From NCBI RefSeq assembly GCF_038637725.1, contig NZ_CP152052.1:2959501-3023500 (forward strand): a DNA stretch of 64,000 nucleotides, given 5' to 3'. The position numbers and the translations under genes are program-made. This stretch comes from Psychrobacillus sp. FSL H8-0483. Its GTDB lineage: Bacteria > Bacillota > Bacilli > Bacillales_A > Planococcaceae. How positions within the stretch are numbered: the stretch's first letter is position 1; the number at the start of each line of letters is the position of its first letter. Of the stretch, positions 57,854 through 64,000 are shown piece by piece. The notes under the pieces were generated by a model. It did no database searches. It saw only the letters and a program-made list of their open reading frames with translations, and was not told the DNA's origin.

Positions 57854-58843
57854 ATGGGAGAATTTTTTAGACTATTAAAAGGTGGAAACAAACCTTCCTT
57901 AATTGCAGCAATAGTTAACACAATTATAGCTGCTTTAAAAGGTGGAGCATTTTTTCTCACAGGTAATGTAGCTATGTTTGCAGAAATGATGCACTCAATT
58001 GGTGATGCAGCTAACCAGTTTTTTGTGTTTATCGGCTCAGCATTATCCAAAAAAGCACCTACTCCCAAATTTCCAAACGGTTTTGGAAGATTAGTGAATC
58101 TTGTTTGTTTAGGAGCCGTTATTTTGGTTGGTATCCTTTCGTACGAGACGATTAAAGAAGGATGGCACCACATCCAACATCCTGCAGAATCAACAGGTGT
58201 CGCTATCTCGCTTATCGTTTTAGGAATTGGTATCATCTTGGAAACAGTAGTTCTATATAAAGCTGGAAAAGAAATCTTACACGATGTTGGTGTTAAAGGA
58301 ACATCATTCCTTTCTCCTCTTACAACTAGTTTTGCTCATTTAAAACGTGCTAAACCTGCTACAAAACTTGTATTTATGGAAGATTTAGTCGCTACATCTG
58401 GTGGTGTACTGGCATTCGTGGCGGTACTGATTTCTCATTTTACAGGATTTTTACAAGCTGAGGGTATTGCTTCTATTATGATTGGACTTATGATGTTCTA
58501 TGTTGTAGGAAAAGTTTTCTTAGATAATGCACGAGGCGCATTAGGAGAAACCGATGAGCAAATGCTTGTTCATATTGCACTTATCGTTTCAGAAAACGAG
58601 CAGGTAAAAGATATTCAAGAATTAGAAGTAATAAAAGAAGGAGAATTTTTGCACGTGAAGTTAGTTGCAGAAATCGATCCGAGCCTTACCTTTGCACAAC
58701 TAGACGACATTCGTGATGTATTAAAAGACCTTATCTTAAGTCAACAGGGCGTTACAGATGTAATCATCTCATTTGATGAAGATGATGGCGTTCAAGAATG
58801 GACCCATAAGGATGCTCGAACTGTATTAAAAACACATGACTGA
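57854..58843 (+). CDS. cation diffusion facilitator (SLC30A9/YdfM-like metal efflux)
   Basis: 329 residues with six membrane segments and a C-terminal ferredoxin-like metal domain. In helix 2 the HSIGD motif (about 47-51) keeps the HxxxD metal pair. In helix 5 the corresponding position reads EDLVA (about 176-180), the variation seen in the ZnT9-type subgroup rather than HxxxD. Probable divalent metal export. AAAGGAGCTAAC precedes the ATG; co-transcribed with the mgtC-like gene, so the two form a metal-handling pair. Confidence 0.88.
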   Translation: MGEFFRLLKGGNKPSLIAAIVNTIIAALKGGAFFLTGNVAMFAEMMHSIGDAANQFFVFIGSALSKKAPTPKFPNGFGRLVNLVCLGAVILVGILSYETIKEGWHHIQHPAESTGVAISLIVLGIGIILETVVLYKAGKEILHDVGVKGTSFLSPLTTSFAHLKRAKPATKLVFMEDLVATSGGVLAFVAVLISHFTGFLQAEGIASIMIGLMMFYVVGKVFLDNARGALGETDEQMLVHIALIVSENEQVKDIQELEVIKEGEFLHVKLVAEIDPSLTFAQLDDIRDVLKDLILSQQGVTDVIISFDEDDGVQEWTHKDARTVLKTHD

Positions 58844-58864
58844 TTTCCAGTCATGTGTTTTTCT
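58829..58864. terminator. terminator after the CDF gene, shared with yugJ-like gene
   Basis: AAAACACATGACTG / CAGTCATGTGTTTTT hairpin overlapping the CDF stop codon; lies between converging genes. Confidence 0.92.
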
Positions 58865-58867
58865 TTT

Positions 58868-60031
58868 TTATAAACATGCAGTTAAAATTTGTTTCGTGTC
58901 TTCTGCATTTAATTGATTAAAGTTACCGTAATTTCCACGTGCCATCGCTTTTTCAACCATTAGGTCAATTTTAGAACCATCAATATGGTAATCCGCTAAA
59001 TTTGATGGAGCGTCTAATGAAGCCCAAAACTCTGCTAAGCGGTCAATACCTTCTAATGCAACTTCTTCGACAGACTTTCCTGTGGGATTTACATGAAACA
59101 CGTTTGTTGCTAGCTTCGCAAATCGCTCTGGATTTACTTTCAAATTATAGCGCATCCATCTTGGAAAAATGATAGCCAAGCCTCCTGCGTGAGGAATATC
59201 GTACACGGCTGATACTGCATGTTCTATGTTATGGCTAGCCCAGTCACCGTTATATCCCATTTGTAAGAATCCGTTTAATCCCATAGTTCCAGCGAATAAG
59301 ATTGTTTCACGTAACTCATAGTTCCCTAAGTCCTTTATAAGTTTTGGAGCAGTATCAATAACAGCACGAAGAACGCCCTCTATCATCTCGTCTTGAACAG
59401 GTGTATTTGTCGCATTGTGATAATATTGTTCAAACATATGAGACATCATATCGACAATTCCATAGACAGTTTGATCAAGTGGAACAGTAAATGTATTTTC
59501 CGGATCTAAAATTGAAAATTTAGGGAAAACAAGCGGGCTTCCCCAGCCATACTTTTCTTGTGTTTCTTCATTCGTTATAACGGAACCTGAATTCATTTCG
59601 GAACCAGTTGCAGCTAATGTTAGAATTGTAGCAAAAGGAAGTGCTTCTTGTGGAGTGGCTTTACGTGTAACTAAATCCCAAGCGTCTCCCTCATACTTCG
59701 CAGCTGCTACAATTAGTTTTGTACAATCAATAACAGAACCACCGCCAACTGCTAAAACAACATCAATTCCTTCTTTTTTACAAATCTCTGCTCCACGTTT
59801 TGCGGTAGAAAGTCTTGGATTCGGTTCAACACCAGCTAATTCAAAGACTTTGAAATCAGCCTGCTTTAAACTATTCATGACTTGATCGTATAAGCCATTT
59901 TTTTTAATACTTCCCCCACCATACACGACAAGTACTTTTTTTCCGTATAAAGAAAGTTCATCCGATAACTTATCTATTTGTCCCTTACCAAAAATTAATT
60001 TTACTGGATTATAAAATGAAAATGCATTCAT
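58868..60031 (-). CDS. iron-containing (butanol-type) alcohol dehydrogenase, YugJ/YugK-like
   Basis: 387 residues, group III ADH. NAD(P)-binding [12 protein letters not shown] near 94-105. Metal ligands: Asp in [14 protein letters not shown] (about 194), His in the same helix, and [22 protein letters not shown] (about 262-283). It reduces aldehydes such as butanal with NAD(P)H. Single gene; GGAGGAG precedes the ATG. Physiological substrate unknown. Confidence 0.9.
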   Translation of the reverse strand: MNAFSFYNPVKLIFGKGQIDKLSDELSLYGKKVLVVYGGGSIKKNGLYDQVMNSLKQADFKVFELAGVEPNPRLSTAKRGAEICKKEGIDVVLAVGGGSVIDCTKLIVAAAKYEGDAWDLVTRKATPQEALPFATILTLAATGSEMNSGSVITNEETQEKYGWGSPLVFPKFSILDPENTFTVPLDQTVYGIVDMMSHMFEQYYHNATNTPVQDEMIEGVLRAVIDTAPKLIKDLGNYELRETILFAGTMGLNGFLQMGYNGDWASHNIEHAVSAVYDIPHAGGLAIIFPRWMRYNLKVNPERFAKLATNVFHVNPTGKSVEEVALEGIDRLAEFWASLDAPSNLADYHIDGSKIDLMVEKAMARGNYGNFNQLNAEDTKQILTACL

Positions 60032-60064
60032 CGAAACTCCTCCTCCAACGTACTTTTTTAATCA

Positions 60065-60097
60065 TAAAAAAACCGCTTGATAAATTCAAGCGGTTCA
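60065..60097 (-). terminator. terminator after the glutamate dehydrogenase gene
   Basis: GTGAACCGCTTGAA / TTCAAGCGGTTTTTTT hairpin on the minus strand, 21 bp beyond the stop codon. Confidence 0.92.
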
Positions 60098-60117
60098 CAT
60101 TATTGTTTATCTATTGA

Positions 60118-61362
60118 TTATACCCAACCACGGAAACGTGATGCTTCTGCGGTTTTACGTACACCAACCATATATGCTGCTAAACGCATATCAATATTGC
60201 GTGTAGTAGCTACATCATAAATATTTTCAAAAGCTTCTACCATTTTTTTATTTAGTTTTTCATCTACTTCTTCTTCTGACCAATAATAACCTTGGTTATT
60301 TTGAACCCATTCAAAGTAAGAAACTGTTACTCCACCTGCACTAGCTAATACGTCCGGTACTAACAAAATACCTCTGTCGTAAAGTATTTTCGTAGCTTCA
60401 GTAGTTGTCGGACCATTTGCAGCTTCTACCACAATATTAGCTTTAATGTTATGAGCATTTTCAGCAGTAATTTGATTTTCAATTGCAGCAGGAACTAAAA
60501 TATCACAATCTAACTCTAATAATTCTTCGTTAGAAATTGTATTTTCAAATAGAGTTGTTACAGTACCAAAACTATCACGACGATCTAATAAATAATCGAT
60601 ATCTAAACCATTAGGATCATGTAACGCTCCGTATGCATCAGAAATACCAATAACTTTTGCACCTTGATCACTTAAGAATTTCGCAAGGAAGCTTCCTGCG
60701 TTACCGAAACCTTGAATAACTACACGAGCACCAGTCATATCAATACCACGTTTTTTAGCAGCTTCGTTAATAATAATTGTAACACCTTGTGCAGTTGCTC
60801 GGTCACGACCTTGTGATCCACCAAGAACTAAAGGTTTTCCTGTGATAAATCCTGGAGAGTTAAATTGGTCCATACGACTATATTCATCCATCATCCAAGC
60901 CATAATTTGTGCGTTAGTAAATACGTCAGGAGCTGGAATATCTTTTGCTGGTCCAACGATTTGTCCTACTGCACGAACATATCCGCGACTTAAGCGTTCG
61001 ATTTCTCCCATAGACATTTCACGTGGGTCACAAACTACCCCACCTTTACCTCCACCATAAGGAAGATCTACAATTCCTGCTTTTAAAGTCATCCACATAG
61101 AAAGTGCTTTCATTTCTTCTGGAGTAACTCCAGGATGAAAACGAACTCCACCTTTAGTAGGACCTACTGCATCGTTATGTTGTGAACGATAACCAGTGAA
61201 TACTTTAACTGTATTATCATCCATTCTAACTGGAATTCTAACTTCTAACATACGAAGTGGTTCCTTTAGTAATTCGAACATCGCTTCATCGTAGCCTAGT
61301 TTTTGCAAAGCCTCTTTAATTACAGCCTGAGTTGATGTGAACAGGTTTAAATTTTCAGCCAT
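60118..61362 (-). CDS. NAD-specific glutamate dehydrogenase (RocG/GudB type)
   Basis: 414 residues from ATG at 61362 (MAENLNLFTSTQ), matching the usual N-terminus; the start at 61419 would add a Cys-rich 19-residue leader and has no ribosome-binding site. Catalytic motif LPYGGGKGGVVCDP near 98-111 with the active-site lysines, NAD-binding GFGNAGSFLAKF near 214-225. It oxidises glutamate to 2-oxoglutarate. It lies downstream of rocD, completing ornithine/arginine to 2-oxoglutarate. Whether it corresponds to RocG or GudB cannot be settled here. Confidence 0.93.
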   Translation of the reverse strand: MAENLNLFTSTQAVIKEALQKLGYDEAMFELLKEPLRMLEVRIPVRMDDNTVKVFTGYRSQHNDAVGPTKGGVRFHPGVTPEEMKALSMWMTLKAGIVDLPYGGGKGGVVCDPREMSMGEIERLSRGYVRAVGQIVGPAKDIPAPDVFTNAQIMAWMMDEYSRMDQFNSPGFITGKPLVLGGSQGRDRATAQGVTIIINEAAKKRGIDMTGARVVIQGFGNAGSFLAKFLSDQGAKVIGISDAYGALHDPNGLDIDYLLDRRDSFGTVTTLFENTISNEELLELDCDILVPAAIENQITAENAHNIKANIVVEAANGPTTTEATKILYDRGILLVPDVLASAGGVTVSYFEWVQNNQGYYWSEEEVDEKLNKKMVEAFENIYDVATTRNIDMRLAAYMVGVRKTAEASRFRGWV

Positions 61363-61445
61363 TTGATTATTTCGCCTCTTTAATTCATAATGTTTTTCTT
61401 CGGAACAATTGTAACACAAATTAGTAGATGTTTGTCTATCAATTA

Positions 61446-62639
61446 TTATTTATTAAAAACTTGTTTGATTTTCTCGATAGCCCAATCTAACTCTTCTTTA
61501 GAGATAATTAGTGGTGGAGCAAAACGGATTACTGTATCATGTGTTTCTTTACATAATAATCCTAATCCTTTTAATGCTTCACAGTAAGGACGTGCTTCTT
61601 CTGTTAATTCCATTCCGATAAATAATCCGCGTCCACGAACCTCTTTGATAGAAGGATGTTGAATTTCTTTTAACGCGTTTGCAAAATATTCTCCTAGTTC
61701 TAGAGAACGATCTGCTAACTTTTCGTCAATTAAAACATCAAGAGCTGCTAAAGATACAGCACATGCCATTGGATTACCACCAAAAGTAGAACCATGTGAA
61801 CCTGGATTAAATACGCTTAATACATCACGGTTAGCAACGATACAAGAAATTGGGAATACCCCGCCTCCAAGTGCTTTACCTAGAATGTACATATCTGGTT
61901 CAACTTCTTCCCACTCACACGCAAACATTTTACCAGTACGGCAAAGTCCTGCTTGAATTTCATCGGCAATAAACAATACATTGTTTTCGCGACATAATTC
62001 AAGTGCAGCTTTCATGAATCCTGCAGGAGGAATGATGATACCAGCTTCTCCTTGAATTGGTTCAATTAAGAAAGCAGCTGTATTTGGAGTAATCGCAGCT
62101 TTAAGCGCTTCAAGATCACCATAAGGAATTAATTTGATACCTGGAAGCATTGGTCCGAATCCACGTTTGTATTCAGGGTCTGATGATAGAGATACTGCAC
62201 CCATTGTGCGGCCATGGAAGTTCCCATTACATGCAATCACTTCTGCTTGATCTGCTTCCACACCTTTTACATCATATGCCCAACGACGAGCAGCTTTGAA
62301 AGCAGTCTCAACTGCTTCAGCACCAGTATTCATTGGTAATACCATTTCTTTACCAGTTAATTCACTTACTTTTTCATACCAAGGACCTAATTGGTCATTA
62401 TGGAATGCACGAGAAGTTAAAGTAACTCGATCTGCTTGATCTTTCAATGCTTGAATAATTTTTGGATGACGATGCCCTTGGTTTACTGCAGAATACGCAG
62501 AAAGCATATCCATAAATTTATTGCCTTCAGGATCTTTTACCCAAACACCTTCCGCTTCTGAAACAACGATTGGAAGTGGATTATAGTTATTAGCACCAAA
62601 TTTTTCAGTTTGTTCAATCACTTTTTGTGAAATAGTCAT
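61446..62639 (-). CDS. rocD: ornithine aminotransferase
   Basis: 397 residues from ATG at 62639, nine bases after AAAGGAG; longer starts include that site. Class III PLP aminotransferase: [18 protein letters not shown] near 94-111, [15 protein letters not shown] near 130-144, [14 protein letters not shown] near 223-236 and the PLP lysine in [11 protein letters not shown] near 250-260. It converts ornithine and 2-oxoglutarate to glutamate semialdehyde (P5C) and glutamate. Neighbours are P5C dehydrogenase upstream and glutamate dehydrogenase downstream. Confidence 0.96.
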   Translation of the reverse strand: MTISQKVIEQTEKFGANNYNPLPIVVSEAEGVWVKDPEGNKFMDMLSAYSAVNQGHRHPKIIQALKDQADRVTLTSRAFHNDQLGPWYEKVSELTGKEMVLPMNTGAEAVETAFKAARRWAYDVKGVEADQAEVIACNGNFHGRTMGAVSLSSDPEYKRGFGPMLPGIKLIPYGDLEALKAAITPNTAAFLIEPIQGEAGIIIPPAGFMKAALELCRENNVLFIADEIQAGLCRTGKMFACEWEEVEPDMYILGKALGGGVFPISCIVANRDVLSVFNPGSHGSTFGGNPMACAVSLAALDVLIDEKLADRSLELGEYFANALKEIQHPSIKEVRGRGLFIGMELTEEARPYCEALKGLGLLCKETHDTVIRFAPPLIISKEELDWAIEKIKQVFNK

Positions 62640-62664
62640 AGACACATACTCCTTTGTTTTTAAA

Positions 62665-62698
62665 GGGTAGGTAGACACATCATTGTGATGGGTCTACC
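62665..62698 (-). terminator. hairpin between P5C dehydrogenase and rocD
   Basis: GGTAGACCCATCA / TGATGTGTCTACC with a CAA loop; followed by a short TTT only, so it could be an attenuator or RNA-stability element rather than a full terminator. Confidence 0.6.
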
Positions 62699-62708
62699 TC
62701 CGTAAATA

Positions 62709-64000
62709 TTAAAGCATTTCAGAAGTTGTTTTTGCTTGCATATGAAGTCCGATATAGTCTGGACCACCTGCTTTTGAATCTGTACCTGACATATTAAATC
62801 CACCGAATGGTTGGTATCCAACAATTGCACCAGTACATCCACGGTTAAAGTAAAGGTTACCTACGTGGAAGTCTTCACGAGCTTTTTCTAAATTCATGCG
62901 GTTATTAGTTATAACAGCACCAGTTAAGCCGTATTCAGTGTTGTTAGCAATTTCGATTGCTTCGTCGAAATCTTTAGCTTTTGTAATACCTACAACTGGA
63001 CCAAAGATTTCTTCTTGCATAATACGAGCTGTTGGAGATAGGTCAGCAATTACTGTTGGTTGAATGAAGAAACCTTTTGAATCATCACCAGTACCACCTG
63101 TAACAAGGCGACCTTCTCCTTTACCGATTTCGATATAGCTCATAATTTTTTTGAAAGAAGCACCATCGATAACTGGACCAACAAAGTGTTCGTCGTTATC
63201 AGGAACACCAACTGATAAAGCGTTAGTTAACTCTTCTACACGATTTACTACTTGATCATATACATCTTCAACGATTACAGCGCGTGAACAAGCAGAACAT
63301 TTTTGTCCACTAAATCCAAATGCTGATTTCACGATAGATTGAGCAGCTAATTCTAAATCTGCTTCTTTATCTACAACGATTGTATCTTTACCGCCCATTT
63401 CAAGGATTGTACGTTTAATCCAAATTTGACCATCAGATAATTTAGATGATTTTTCTACGATTCCTAAACCTACATCACGTGAACCTGTGAAGCTGATTAA
63501 ACGTGTACGTGGGTGTTCAACTAGGAAGTCACCAATTTCAGCACCTGAACCAGGGATGAAGTTAACAACACCAGCAGGCATTCCAGCTTCTTCTAATACT
63601 TCGATAAATTTATAAGCAACTACTGGAGTAGTTGAAGCTGGTTTAAGTAAAACTGTATTACCAGCTACCATAGCAGCTACAGCTGTACCAGCCATAATTG
63701 CAAACGGGAAGTTCCATGGTGAAATAACAACTGTTACTCCTAGTGGAATATAGTCATAACGATTGTATTCGCCTGGACGGCTTTCTACTGGTTGACCATC
63801 TTTCAAACGAAGCATTTGACGACCATAATATTCAAGGAAATCGATCGCTTCAGCAGCTTCTACATCCGCCTCAACCCAAGTTTTACCTGCTTCTTTAGAT
63901 AATAATGCAGAGAATTCAAATTTACGACGACGCATAATTGCTGCAGCTTTGAAAAGAACGTCAGCACGCACTTCTGGTTTTACTTTTTTCCAAGTGTTGA
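62709..64000 (-). CDS. pruA: 1-pyrroline-5-carboxylate dehydrogenase (5' part beyond window)
   Basis: 429 residues are visible; the frame stays open to position 64000 ([10 protein letters not shown] before the GTG at 63971), so the true start lies outside and roughly 85 residues are missing relative to the usual 515. Aldehyde dehydrogenase: cofactor motif [12 protein letters not shown] near the middle, Glu in [11 protein letters not shown], nucleophile Cys in [13 protein letters not shown], and C-terminal [20 protein letters not shown]. It oxidises P5C to glutamate, accepting the product of RocD or proline dehydrogenase. Confidence 0.95.
   Translation of the reverse strand, partial: NTWKKVKPEVRADVLFKAAAIMRRRKFEFSALLSKEAGKTWVEADVEAAEAIDFLEYYGRQMLRLKDGQPVESRPGEYNRYDYIPLGVTVVISPWNFPFAIMAGTAVAAMVAGNTVLLKPASTTPVVAYKFIEVLEEAGMPAGVVNFIPGSGAEIGDFLVEHPRTRLISFTGSRDVGLGIVEKSSKLSDGQIWIKRTILEMGGKDTIVVDKEADLELAAQSIVKSAFGFSGQKCSACSRAVIVEDVYDQVVNRVEELTNALSVGVPDNDEHFVGPVIDGASFKKIMSYIEIGKGEGRLVTGGTGDDSKGFFIQPTVIADLSPTARIMQEEIFGPVVGITKAKDFDEAIEIANNTEYGLTGAVITNNRMNLEKAREDFHVGNLYFNRGCTGAIVGYQPFGGFNMSGTDSKAGGPDYIGLHMQAKTTSEML

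Overview
The window reads as chromosomal DNA from a low-GC, spore-former-type Gram-positive bacterium. Gene content and order match the B. subtilis ytnP–trmB–ytlR–ytlQ–thpR–dat–pepV–ytzE–rsuA–ytgP–ytfP, ytqA/ytqB, ytpA/ytoA, metK/pckA/ytkD/ytmA and men regions. S-box and T-box leaders, a Zur box and a cre-like site fit the same group. Protein and rRNA character suggest Planococcaceae (Psychrobacillus/Lysinibacillus-like); the family assignment is inference and the genus is not proven.

Layout. 1-8,660: a tight minus-strand operon from pepV to the truncated ytnP (dipeptide and D-amino acid metabolism, RNA repair/modification, a lipid kinase), then ytzE and rsuA-ytgP. 8,770-13,150: ytfP, then a 1.1-kb repeat-filled gap leading to a Trp T-box and trpEG only. 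13,159-20,987: leuS with a Leu(CUC) T-box; a ketone-body/3-hydroxybutyrate operon (scoA-scoB-permease-bdhA); a PAS/AAA+ activator whose sigma54-contact loop is abnormal. 21,200-30,400: MFS transporter, ytqAB, a type III PKS/ICMT pair, malic enzyme, ytpA/ytoA, with several dispersed repeats and a fragment of an RHS (YD-repeat) gene. 30,432-33,726: metK under a SAM-I riboswitch, and pckA. 33,848-40,794: ytkD-ytmA operon, a CPBP protease, small proteins, a TsdA-like dihaem cytochrome c, dps, yidD and a Zur-boxed zinc-binding lipoprotein. 40,814-48,114: menaquinone genes menFDHBE (minus) and menA (plus); menC is absent from the window. 48,613-56,690: one rrn operon on the minus strand (16S-23S-5S) followed by 27 tRNA genes and one decayed tRNA. 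The last 7 tRNAs and the relic form a partial duplication of the preceding block that kept its own terminator. 57,118-64,000: MgtC-like and CDF metal transporters, a butanol-type alcohol dehydrogenase, then glutamate dehydrogenase, rocD and a truncated P5C dehydrogenase (arginine/ornithine/proline to glutamate).

I found no CRISPR array, prophage or intact insertion sequence, and no clear new defence system. The least ordinary material is (i) a family of four dispersed intergenic repeats whose central hairpins differ in sequence but keep complementarity, including compensatory changes; (ii) GC-rich repeat islands, one of which sits between the two arms of such a hairpin; (iii) the duplicated, decaying tRNA block with an Ile(GAU) to CAU pseudo-tRNA; (iv) a YtpA-type hydrolase lacking its nucleophile serine; and (v) the activator lacking GAFTGA.
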